7,976 nucleotides of DNA from assembly GCA_030628445.1 (NCBI GenBank), contig DAOVQV010000056.1, positions 1 through 7,976 on the forward strand. Reading direction: 5' to 3'. Below are positions 1 through 7,867 of the stretch, piece by piece (the first letter of the stretch is position 1; each line of letters begins with the position of its first letter). The translations under genes were made by a program, and so were the position numbers. The DNA comes from Phycisphaerae bacterium (GTDB lineage: Bacteria; Planctomycetota; Phycisphaerae; SM23-33). The notes under the pieces were generated by a model. It did not search any database, was not told the DNA's origin, and saw only the letters and a program-made list of their open reading frames with translations.

Positions 1-42
1 AAAAGGCACTTTCTGCTCGTCCTGACTGTCCTTCGGTCGCAC
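1..42 (-). CDS. Possible 5' end of secE (partial, uncertain)
   Basis: A GTG at 42-40 opens a frame that stays open to the window edge (14 codons, ending K-V-P-F) and is rich in charged residues with mostly G/C third positions. The only reason to suggest SecE, the small membrane subunit of the Sec translocase, is position: secE commonly follows the tuf-rpmG-tRNA-Trp cluster. There is no clear ribosome binding site in front of the GTG. A neighbouring frame starting with TTG at 70-68 is also open to the edge (23 codons, Gly/Glu/Arg-rich) and cannot be excluded. No SecE-specific motif is visible, because the conserved part would lie outside the window. Confidence 0.2.
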   Translation of the reverse strand, partial: MRPKDSQDEQKVPF

Positions 43-238
43 CGGCGCCCGGTTCGCCGCTGCGGCGCAACTACACGCCGAACATCAGCTCCCGGGCGCG
101 TATCATTCGATCATGGGCAGGACCAGATGACGCTGGACCCTACCAGGAGCCCATGGATCCGCTTTTGACGCTTCTTGACATTACCCGCACACCTTAACCC
201 GACCCGAAAGCCCACAAGCTCCCGCAGCAACTCGCCCG

Positions 239-255
239 GCCCGCTTTCGGCGGGC
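239..255 (-). other. GC-rich hairpin downstream of tRNA-Trp
   Basis: A perfect six-base-pair inverted repeat (GCCCGC / GCGGGC) with a five-base loop (CGAAA on the minus strand) lies about 24 bases past the 3' end of tRNA-Trp. No T-run follows it in the minus direction, so it does not look like a standard intrinsic terminator. It could be a processing or attenuation structure in the tRNA-Trp to downstream-gene leader, or simply a product of high GC content. A short T-run (264-271 on the complementary strand) sits between the tRNA and the hairpin. Confidence 0.3.
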
Positions 256-278
256 TGCCAGCCGCAAAAAACGCCAAT

Positions 279-351
<73 letters not shown>

Positions 352-443
352 ATCGGAGCATGTTCGCCACCTAGCGCCCGGGTACTCGCGCCTCGGCCCC
401 CGGTCGGAAAGCGTCTCGGCGAGGGCAAAGACCGGCCCGGGTC

Positions 444-611
444 CTATTTGCGCTTAATCTTGTGCTTCGTGTGCTTTCGCGATTTCGGACAGTACTTCGA
501 CAGCGTCAGCTTAGGCGCACCGCCCACGACACGGACCTGGGTACGATAATTCAGCGATCCACAGTCCTCGCACTGCAACCACACGTATTCCCTGGCCTTG
601 GACTTCGCCAT
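444..611 (-). CDS. rpmG: 50S ribosomal protein L33
   Basis: This 55-residue basic protein is a small component of the large ribosomal subunit. It begins MAKSKAREYVWLQCEDCG and ends in a Lys/Arg-rich tail, matching the L33 family in length and pattern. The first zinc-ribbon pair C-E-D-C is at residues 14-17. The second half reads Y-C-P-K-S-R-K-H-T, so C41 is present but the fourth Cys is a Ser (S44), and tight zinc binding is doubtful. L33 proteins with incomplete or absent Cys sets are well known. The start is fixed by a GGAG at 624-621, nine bases upstream and lying inside the end of tuf. Only six bases separate the tuf stop from this ATG, so the two are co-transcribed and probably translationally coupled. 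Confidence 0.95.
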   Translation of the reverse strand: MAKSKAREYVWLQCEDCGSLNYRTQVRVVGGAPKLTLSKYCPKSRKHTKHKIKRK

Positions 612-617
612 TGACCG

Positions 618-1823
<1,206 letters not shown>

Positions 1824-1953
1824 TGGTCACGCTCCTCTTATCTTCCGTATCATCCTCTTGTTCTCGGATGTATCACCCGGATCTTTGAGCAACCAGAACT
1901 GCTACCCAAACCCAATTATCTCCAGATCGCCCGCCGCTGCGCTGAATGCAGGA

Positions 1954-2025
<72 letters not shown>

Positions 2026-2118
2026 GCAAACACCGACAGCGCAAGAAGCGATTCCTGTTACCCGCACCACCTTGCAATAGATACAGTTACACTGCGACCG
2101 CAAAGGTACAATCCATCT

Positions 2119-2146
2119 ACTATACATTGCGGCAAAGTCGTGTCAA
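2119..2146 (-). promoter_or_regulatory. Strong sigma-70-type promoter for the tRNA-Thr-tuf-rpmG operon
   Basis: On the minus strand a perfect -35 box TTGACA (2146-2141) is separated by 16 bases from a -10 box TATAGT (2124-2119), five of six matches to the consensus. A transcript would start near 2112 and reach tRNA-Thr about 87 bases later. A/T-rich runs just upstream of the -35 (about 2147-2156 and 2165-2174) resemble UP elements, which is usual for highly expressed translation genes. The surrounding DNA is distinctly more A/T-rich than the rest of the window. Confidence 0.8.
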
Positions 2147-2320
2147 AGAATTTTTCCGACCCTAACTTTTTTTCTCGTGCGAAGCTTACGGTATTTTGGC
2201 CCCCCGGCCCCGCTCATCTGAGGCCCCTTTTCCACCGTTTTTTTAGTCCGTTTTCCGGTCCGGGCGCTCCTTATCGCTCCTTGCTACGCAGATCGCCTAC
2301 CCCGGCCAAACAGATTCCGC

Positions 2321-3613
2321 CTACTGAAGCGGCTTTAGGACCATCCCGGTGGCCAGCTTCGGGTAGAAGAAGGTGGTCTTGGCGGGCATCACCGCCCCGG
2401 CGCGGGCGACCGCCTCGATGGCTGCTGCGTCGATACCTTGTAAGATCGCGCCAAGTTGGGCCTCCCCGGAACCCAGCGCCTCGATCAGTTCGCTGACGTG
2501 CGGTGTGTATTTGACGGTAAACTCCCCCGTCCGCCACCGGCTCACAGCCCCCTCCACGATCAGCGTATGCAGCACGGCCACGTCGAGCCCGCGCCACGCG
2601 TCGATTTGCTCGGGGGCCGCCTGCCTCATTGCATCTTGGTCTGTCAGCCGGGCTGTCCACATGTCATCCGAGCCGGCCTCGACAAAACCAATCGCGCCGG
2701 ACCCGAACCGGCCCAACCACGCGTCGGAATCGTGCAGGTCGCCGGGAATCTCATGGCGGGCGTGCGTTGACCAGGCAAACTGGGGCGCGACCTCGGCGAG
2801 TTTGGCAATGGAAAAATCGCCCGCCAGCCCCCCTATCATCCGGTGCGTCGGGATGATCAACAGGCCGGGATCGTCGCGGGCGACCAGGGCGAACATCACG
2901 AAGTTGGCCTCGTGGTCCTCGTCGATCACCCCGGCGGCGAGCAGCTCGTCGCGGTAATTGAGGGCCGTCATGTAGCGATGGTGCCCGTCGGCGAGGAAGA
3001 CCGGCACATCGCCAAGCACTTCGGCGATTCGCTCGATTACCTCGGCGTCGGTTACGGCCCAGAGCTTCTCTTCAATTCCGCCCAGCTCCCCCTGGACTGC
3101 GGGCGGACCGGTCGCACCCGAGAAAAGAAGCTCGGTCGCGCTGTCGAAAGGATCGTTGTAGAACCCGAAGATCGGCGAAAGCTGCATCCGCGTCTGCTGC
3201 GTGAGCTTGAGGCGGTCGGCCTTAGGGCCGGGACGGGTCTGCTCGTGCGGGAGGACGTCCTGACCCAAGTGCGTAGCCCGGACCCCGCAGATCATCGCCC
3301 GCCGAACGTACCGACGCCCGGACCAACTGTAGCTTTGCTGGTAAGCATACAACGCCGGGGCCGCCTCCTGGATCAGTACGCCTTGAGCGGTCCATCGTCG
3401 CAACTGCTGGTCAGCAGCAGCGTAGAGGTGGTCCGGCCCGGCGTCCCAAGGAGGACAATGCGGTAAGTCCACCGCGACAATATTCTCGCGCTTGCGGGTC
3501 AGAAGCCGTCGTTTGTCCTCGCTCGACAGCACGTCGTACGGTGGAGCGATGTAATCACTCACGTCCGACGCCCCCGCCTTGTAACGCCATCCTCGAAACG
3601 CGCGAATCTCCAT
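2321..3613 (-). CDS. DUF1015 family protein
   Basis: This 430-residue soluble protein matches the DUF1015 family from end to end. Visible signatures are the N-terminal IAPPYDVLS (22-30), HEQT (123-126) followed by KADRLKL and the LSPIFG segment (145-150), the hallmark ADGHHRYMTALNYRDE (208-223), and a C-terminal MPAKTTFFYPKLATGMVLKPL. The biochemical function is not established to my knowledge. The DGHHR motif resembles that of ParB-fold free-serine kinases (SerK/SbnI), so a small-molecule kinase role is only a hypothesis. The ATG has GGAG at 3626-3623, nine bases upstream. The gene stands alone: divergent from the DUF4870 gene and about 175 bases upstream of the tuf-operon promoter. I see no clear terminator after it, so read-through into the tuf operon is possible. 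Confidence 0.9.
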   Translation of the reverse strand: MEIRAFRGWRYKAGASDVSDYIAPPYDVLSSEDKRRLLTRKRENIVAVDLPHCPPWDAGPDHLYAAADQQLRRWTAQGVLIQEAAPALYAYQQSYSWSGRRYVRRAMICGVRATHLGQDVLPHEQTRPGPKADRLKLTQQTRMQLSPIFGFYNDPFDSATELLFSGATGPPAVQGELGGIEEKLWAVTDAEVIERIAEVLGDVPVFLADGHHRYMTALNYRDELLAAGVIDEDHEANFVMFALVARDDPGLLIIPTHRMIGGLAGDFSIAKLAEVAPQFAWSTHARHEIPGDLHDSDAWLGRFGSGAIGFVEAGSDDMWTARLTDQDAMRQAAPEQIDAWRGLDVAVLHTLIVEGAVSRWRTGEFTVKYTPHVSELIEALGSGEAQLGAILQGIDAAAIEAVARAGAVMPAKTTFFYPKLATGMVLKPLQ

Positions 3614-3705
3614 TGCGATATACTCCGGTCCTTGGCCCGATACGTTACTACACGCACCGGGTGATGGCCACGGGACACATGCGGGAATTTTCGCCGAGTC
3701 ACACC

Positions 3706-3734
3706 TTGCAAACCGTCCCGGCCGCGCATAGACT
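3706..3734 (+). promoter_or_regulatory. Candidate promoter for the DUF4870 gene
   Basis: A TTGCAA (3706-3711), 17 bases and TAGACT (3729-3734) give four of six matches in each box at ideal spacing. They lie about 77 bases upstream of the DUF4870 start, in the 197-base gap between the divergent DUF1015 and DUF4870 genes. The match is moderate and could be chance. Confidence 0.35.
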
Positions 3735-3810
3735 TCGCAGCGATGCCAAGGTTAGGGCCTTGGGGCAATTCACATCTTCAAACGAAGAGAAAAAGGGAAA
3801 GGGCCGACAC

Positions 3811-4272
3811 ATGACCAACGTACCGGAAGCTCCGCCCGCCGCACCCGTACCTACCCCGCCTCCCCCCAAGCGCGACACCACGTTCGGATGGGTGGCCCAT
3901 CTGCTCATGCTGTTTACATGGTTCATCGGGCCGCTGGTGATCTGGCTGGTCAAGAAGGATGAGGATAAATACGCCGCCTTCCATGCCAAGCAATCGCTGT
4001 GCTGGGTGGTGGCGGTGTCCATCGTGATGCTCGGTATCTATAGCATTGCCGGGCTGCTGTTCCTGATTGCTCCCCCGTTGATCGTTCTTGGTTCGTGCCT
4101 CGTCCCGCTGATCGGCCTGGCGAATTTGGCGTACGTCATTGTGGCCATCATCTACACGTCCCAGGGCAAGGTCTTTAAGTACTTCCTGGTGGCTGATATG
4201 TTCTGCAAGAAGGAATTCGCCGAGGCGTATCCGGAATCGGCCGCTGAGGCGACATCGGCCCCGCCGCAATAA
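3811..4272 (+). CDS. DUF4870/Tic20-like small membrane protein
   Basis: This 153-residue inner-membrane protein of unknown function is the only plus-strand gene in the window. A cytoplasmic-looking proline/alanine-rich stretch (residues 5-20) precedes a DUF4870-type core. F-I-G-P-L-V-I-W-L-V-K-K-D (38-50) runs into a conserved F-H-A-K-Q-S (57-62), the usual pattern of the family. Hydrophobic helices lie at about 28-47, 63-87 and 89-115, followed by a hydrophilic Ala/Glu-rich tail. The frame is open much further upstream, but the ATG at 3811 is preferred. It has a purine-rich AGGGAAAGGG ending seven bases upstream, and the longer form would overlap the divergent DUF1015 start. The family is often considered Tic20-related, but a transport role is unproven. 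Confidence 0.82.
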   Translation: MTNVPEAPPAAPVPTPPPPKRDTTFGWVAHLLMLFTWFIGPLVIWLVKKDEDKYAAFHAKQSLCWVVAVSIVMLGIYSIAGLLFLIAPPLIVLGSCLVPLIGLANLAYVIVAIIYTSQGKVFKYFLVADMFCKKEFAEAYPESAAEATSAPPQ

Positions 4273-4286
4273 TGCAATAATAATTC

Positions 4287-4315
4287 CCCGCAGAGGCGCC
4301 GAGGTCCCCGGCGGG
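4287..4315 (-). terminator. Weak candidate terminator in the convergent gap
   Basis: Directly after the stop of the GmhB-type gene, the minus strand can form GCCG/CGGC (4312-4309 with 4301-4298) with a seven-base loop. Alternatively CCCGC (4315-4311) can pair with GCGGG (4291-4287). An A/T-rich tail, GAATTATTATT, follows instead of a true T-run. It lies in the 44-base gap between two convergent genes, where termination is expected, but the signal is poor. Confidence 0.25.
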
Positions 4316-4316
4316 C

Positions 4317-5255
4317 TCATCGCCGTTGATGCATCACAAAGAGCGTCAAGGCCATCACCTGCAAGGCGACGGTGATGGTAGCCCAAAACATGGCGTGCTC
4401 GATGGGCGCTTCGCTAAGCAGCCGCCAGAAGGTGAGCAGCATCGTCAGCAGGGCCAGCACCTGGACTACGGCCCCCATCAGTTTGGTCAGGCTGAACTCC
4501 TCAATCTGCCGCATCTTGACCATTTGCCTCAGAAGCCTCAGGATTTCCTGCTGCACCCGCGAGTCATCCATCGTCTCAGATGGCGGGATCGCCTGGACTT
4601 CGCCCTCATCGGGTTCAGCGCGCTTCTGGGGCGCGGCCGGCTCAGTAGCACCCTGCGGCGTCTCGTGCTGCTCAGCTCGCTTGGCAGCCAAAGCGGCACG
4701 GAGGATTTCCCTGGCGGCCTCTACGAGGTTCCTGACGGTGTGATCGGCCTGGGGCTGTTGGTCTGCTTGTTCGTCGCCGAGGTCCTCGCCGGGTGGGCGA
4801 ATCAATACGGTCCGACACCCAGCCCGCTTACCCGCCTCCATATCGCGCGCATCATTTCCGACCATCCAACTGGCGGCCAGATCGAGTTGCATCTGTTCCG
4901 CTGCTTCCAGCAGCATCCCCGGGGAGGGCTTGCGGAGTTCGGAGTCCTTTGCGTAGCTCTCGACCGTCCCGTCCGGGTGATAAGGGCAGTAGTACAGCCC
5001 ATCCAACTCGGTACCCTTGGCGGCGAGCTGGCGGTAGAGCTCGTCGTGGATCGCCTCAAGTTCCTCCTCGGTAAACATACCGCGGGCCACGCCGGACTGA
5101 TTCGTCACGCAGACGATTTTGTACCCTGCCTGACGCAGCGACTTGATCGCCAGCTCCACACCGGGCAACAGCTTGACCTGGGCCGGATTAGAAATGTATC
5201 CGAAATCCTCGATCAACGTATCGTCACGGTCTACAAACACCGCCTTGTGCGCCAT
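4317..5255 (-). CDS. gmhB: HAD phosphatase, GmhB type (heptose 1,7-bisphosphate 7-phosphatase), with membrane tail
   Basis: GmhB removes the 7-phosphate from D-glycero-beta-D-manno-heptose 1,7-bisphosphate during ADP-heptose synthesis. The 312-residue protein begins MAHKAVFVDRDDTL with catalytic Asp9 and Asp11 (the Gly after DxD is Asp). It has VTNQSGVARG (about 50-59), a RKPSPGM lysine motif (about 108-114) and GNDARD (133-138). The HAD domain ends near 155. The family zinc loop is half present: C-P-Y-H (90-93) is there, but the later C-x-C is replaced by S-E-L. After a Gln/Glu/Ala/Pro linker and an amphipathic stretch (about 230-254) come two hydrophobic helices (about 257-279 and 288-309), an unusual addition to a family of about 190 residues. 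The start is the ATG with GGGAGG (5270-5265) nine bases upstream; a longer form from 5279 lacks this support. It is third in the lpxK-hldE-gmhB order. Membership of the HAD family is certain; the exact substrate is inferred from neighbours. Confidence 0.88.
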   Translation of the reverse strand: MAHKAVFVDRDDTLIEDFGYISNPAQVKLLPGVELAIKSLRQAGYKIVCVTNQSGVARGMFTEEELEAIHDELYRQLAAKGTELDGLYYCPYHPDGTVESYAKDSELRKPSPGMLLEAAEQMQLDLAASWMVGNDARDMEAGKRAGCRTVLIRPPGEDLGDEQADQQPQADHTVRNLVEAAREILRAALAAKRAEQHETPQGATEPAAPQKRAEPDEGEVQAIPPSETMDDSRVQQEILRLLRQMVKMRQIEEFSLTKLMGAVVQVLALLTMLLTFWRLLSEAPIEHAMFWATITVALQVMALTLFVMHQRR

Positions 5256-5298
5256 TATCCTTAACCTCCCCATCTGCAAATGTTAAATGCAGCATTCA

Positions 5299-6792
5299 TC
5301 ATTGAGAACTCTGCTGCTCTTGGTTCGCCTCCAGGATGCGGTTGATAATCGCCGTCGTCGAGGGGCCCTCGATCTTTTCCAGCGTCACGACCTTCCCACC
5401 GTAGGCCTCTACTATCTCGCGTTCGACAACAACCGGCGTGGTACCGCCCTTAACCTGGAGGTCAGGTTTAAGCAGCTCGATCAGCTCACCAGCCGTGTCT
5501 TCTTCAAATATGGTCACATAGTCCACACACTCCAGTGCCGCCAGCATCGCCGCCCGCTCATCCTGGCCGATAACGGGACGGTCCGGACCCTTCAGGCGGC
5601 GGGCGCTGTGGTCGGAGTTGATCGCCACGACAAGAGCGCCGCCAAACTCGCGGGCCTGCTGCAAGTAGCGGATATGGCCCATGTGCAGCAAGTCGAAACA
5701 GCCGTTTGTAAATACGATCGTCTCGCCGCACTGACGGCGGCGCTTCAGTTCTTCAGCCAGTCGGGCCCGGTCCATCACCTTCCAACCACGCAGCCCGATC
5801 ATGCGCCGGATCTCGTCGGCGATCTCGTCGCGGCGAATCGGTATGAACCCGAACCGCTCGACCTCCAGGCCGCCGGCTACGTTGGCAAGCTGGACCGCCT
5901 GGGTATAGTCGCAACCCTCCGCCAGGGCCACCGACAGCAGACCCAGCGTCTCATCGCCCGCCCCGCTGACCTCGTAGACCGAAAGCGGCCGGTGATGCGG
6001 TATTCTCTTACCGCCTTCGCCGCGGACATACAGGTAGGCTCCCTCGCGGTCCAGCGTAATTACGGCGACCTGGGCTTCGGTAATCTCGACAAGCCCCCGC
6101 GCCGCCTGGTCCAGTGTCGCATCGTCGATAATTTCCACCCCGGTTACCAGCGAGGCCTCGTAGCGGTTGGGCTTGATGACGGTCGCCCCGCGGTATCGGC
6201 GATAGTCGGAGATAACGGCTGGATCTACTATCACCAACTTACCCGCTTCGGTCGCCTCGGCGATGATCTGCGGGGTAAGCTCGTCGGTGAACGTGCCCTT
6301 GTTGTAATCTTCGAGCGTGACGATCCGGGCGGCGGCCAATTGCTTCCGCAATGCCCCCCGCAGTAATTCCTGCGCCTCACCACCCAGCGGGTCGACGGAC
6401 TCTTCGTCCACGCGGAGCATCTGCTGAGCGCTGCGGTGTTGGGCCAGGCCCACGTAGCGCGTCTTGACGGGTGTGGGCCTGTCGGGAATGCGAATCAGCC
6501 CTGAAGTATCCGCCCCGGCGTCGCCCAGCAAGCTGAGAAGTTCGTCGCCTTCGGCGTCCTTACCGATGACACCGATGCAGCAGGGCTGTCCGCCAAGGGC
6601 GGCGGCAGCGGCCGCTACATTCCCCGTCCCGCCTGCTGTCGTCTCGCAACGGACCGTCCGTAACACCGGGACGGGCGCTTCGGGGTTGATCCGCTCCACA
6701 TCGCCGTAGACGTACCGGTCCAGAATGAAATCCCCGAGCAGCGCAATGCGCGGCGACCCGAAGCCCTCAATAGTCTTAAGCAGATCGTGCAT
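5299..6792 (-). CDS. hldE: Bifunctional heptose 7-phosphate kinase / heptose 1-phosphate nucleotidyltransferase HldE
   Basis: HldE catalyses two steps of ADP-heptose synthesis in the cytoplasm: phosphorylation of D-glycero-D-manno-heptose 7-phosphate and, after GmhB, adenylyl transfer to the 1-phosphate. The 497-residue length fits the family (477 in E. coli). Residues 1-335 are a PfkB/ribokinase-like kinase with LLGDFILDRYVYGDV (18-32), the AGGTGNVA substrate loop (53-60) and GAGD (277-280) with the catalytic Asp. The next residue is Glu where Thr is usual. Residues about 355-495 are the nucleotidyltransferase, with TNGCFDLLHMGH (362-373), its HxGH at 370-373, KGPDRPV (401-407) and VKGG. The ATG at 6792 is chosen because MHDLLKTIEGFGSPRIALLGDF aligns with the family start. 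It has no clear ribosome binding site and lies 13 bases past the lpxK stop, suggesting coupling. A 43-base gap leads to gmhB. Confidence 0.95.
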   Translation of the reverse strand: MHDLLKTIEGFGSPRIALLGDFILDRYVYGDVERINPEAPVPVLRTVRCETTAGGTGNVAAAAAALGGQPCCIGVIGKDAEGDELLSLLGDAGADTSGLIRIPDRPTPVKTRYVGLAQHRSAQQMLRVDEESVDPLGGEAQELLRGALRKQLAAARIVTLEDYNKGTFTDELTPQIIAEATEAGKLVIVDPAVISDYRRYRGATVIKPNRYEASLVTGVEIIDDATLDQAARGLVEITEAQVAVITLDREGAYLYVRGEGGKRIPHHRPLSVYEVSGAGDETLGLLSVALAEGCDYTQAVQLANVAGGLEVERFGFIPIRRDEIADEIRRMIGLRGWKVMDRARLAEELKRRRQCGETIVFTNGCFDLLHMGHIRYLQQAREFGGALVVAINSDHSARRLKGPDRPVIGQDERAAMLAALECVDYVTIFEEDTAGELIELLKPDLQVKGGTTPVVVEREIVEAYGGKVVTLEKIEGPSTTAIINRILEANQEQQSSQ

Positions 6793-6805
6793 CGTGCGGG
6801 AGATT

Positions 6806-7867
6806 CTACACGCCCCGCGGCGGCGAAGCAATCCGCCGCGCGACGGCAGATAGTTTCTGCGACAGCTCCTGTTGACCTTCGACAAGCTCGATCTGGACGG
6901 CGAGCTGCCAGACGGGCCTACCCATACCTATTCCGCGTAGCTTCACCCCGTCCTTCTGCGTGGTTATCAGCAGTTCCGCCTCGTCGCAGCCGTCGCTGCG
7001 GGCGAGCTGCTCGATCCGGTCCATCGTATAGGTAACGTGATCGTCAAACGCGCAGGTGCAGACGAGATGTGCGCCCAGGTCCGCGACGCTTCGGAAAAAC
7101 GCCTCGGGGTTGGCGATCCCGCAGAACGCACAGACCTTTTTCCCGCCCAGCGTCTCGGGGGCGGCCCGTCGGCCGTGCTCGTCGATAACGGCGACGGGTT
7201 TGTGCATCGCCAAGTGCAGTGTGGCGCTAGGCGCCAACTCGCCTAACCTGGCGCGAAGCTCGCCCAGCGCTTGCAATTGAACCGCGTCTCTGCGTGTGAT
7301 GACGACCGCGTCGGCGTCGCGCAGGGCCCCAGCGGGCTCTCGCAGCAGCCCGCGCGGTAAGACGTGACCGTAACCAAACGGATTCGTCGCGTCGATCAGC
7401 ACGATGTCCAGATCGCGACTTATCCTCAGATGCTGAAACCCATCGTCCATCACGAGTACGTCCGCCCCGGCGTCAATGGCGGCCACGGCGGATTTACACC
7501 TATCGGGGTTCACGAACACCTTCGCGTCCGTCAGCTGCTCAAGCAGCTGGGCCTCATCGCTCCCGGAGGCCCCCCCTTTGTAACCGCGCGTGAGAATGGC
7601 GGGGTTAGCTGCGGCGGAGCTGAGCTGGGCGACCACCCACGCGACCATCGGTGTCTTACCCGTCCCGCCGGCGGTGATGTTACCCACCGATATGACGGGC
7701 ACGCCAACAGTCTTGCTCGGAAAGAGGCGGCGCCTGTAACCCCACCGGCGGATTCGCATGGCAACTGCGTATGGGCCGGACGCCGCCCAAAGCCCCGCCC
7801 GCAGCAGCAACGCAAACGCCCCGCGGCGCCGCCCGCTCATGATCTGTCGGATTTGCCCTTGGTCCAT
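6806..7867 (-). CDS. lpxK: Tetraacyldisaccharide 4'-kinase LpxK
   Basis: LpxK phosphorylates the 4' position of the tetraacyldisaccharide 1-phosphate in lipid A synthesis at the inner face of the inner membrane. The 353-residue protein has the expected N-terminal hydrophobic/amphipathic helix (about 16-37). This is followed by VGNITAGGTGKTP (61-73) with the Walker A loop, a TRGYKGG segment (93-99), DDGFQH (141-146) and PRGLLREP (171-178). Length is normal. The ATG at 7867 is used because family members have an R..L-S-G-x-R-R-G start region; its GGAG is only two bases away, a poor spacing. Met10 (7840-7838) is an alternative start and overlaps the stop of an open frame from upstream as ATGA. 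The gene is followed by hldE, forming an LPS operon. It shows that the organism makes lipid A. Confidence 0.95.
   Translation of the reverse strand: MDQGQIRQIMSGRRRGAFALLLRAGLWAASGPYAVAMRIRRWGYRRRLFPSKTVGVPVISVGNITAGGTGKTPMVAWVVAQLSSAAANPAILTRGYKGGASGSDEAQLLEQLTDAKVFVNPDRCKSAVAAIDAGADVLVMDDGFQHLRISRDLDIVLIDATNPFGYGHVLPRGLLREPAGALRDADAVVITRRDAVQLQALGELRARLGELAPSATLHLAMHKPVAVIDEHGRRAAPETLGGKKVCAFCGIANPEAFFRSVADLGAHLVCTCAFDDHVTYTMDRIEQLARSDGCDEAELLITTQKDGVKLRGIGMGRPVWQLAVQIELVEGQQELSQKLSAVARRIASPPRGV

Noticed and set aside
2160..2260. Intrinsic terminator among the T- and A-runs after the DUF1015 gene
   Set aside because: On neither strand could I find a stable hairpin immediately followed by a T-run; the runs fit better as promoter-upstream A/T tracts or chance.
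3541..3810. N-terminal extension of the DUF4870 protein by 90 residues
   Set aside because: The extension overlaps the divergent DUF1015 start, has arbitrary composition and no ribosome binding site, whereas the ATG at 3811 has a good one.
4326..5264. Long plus-strand open frame (312 codons) opposite gmhB
   Set aside because: It lies antisense to a clearly recognisable HAD phosphatase, has no recognisable motif, and such mirror frames are expected at this GC content.
5287..6366. Plus-strand open frame of 359 codons opposite hldE
   Set aside because: It is fully antisense to the well-supported HldE frame. Its composition (many Arg, Leu, Gln, His) is typical of a mirror frame and no family motif is visible.
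6793..6885. N-terminal extension of HldE by 31 residues
   Set aside because: It overlaps the end of lpxK by 80 bases, is Arg/Cys-rich, and does not match the family start, which fits Met at 6792.
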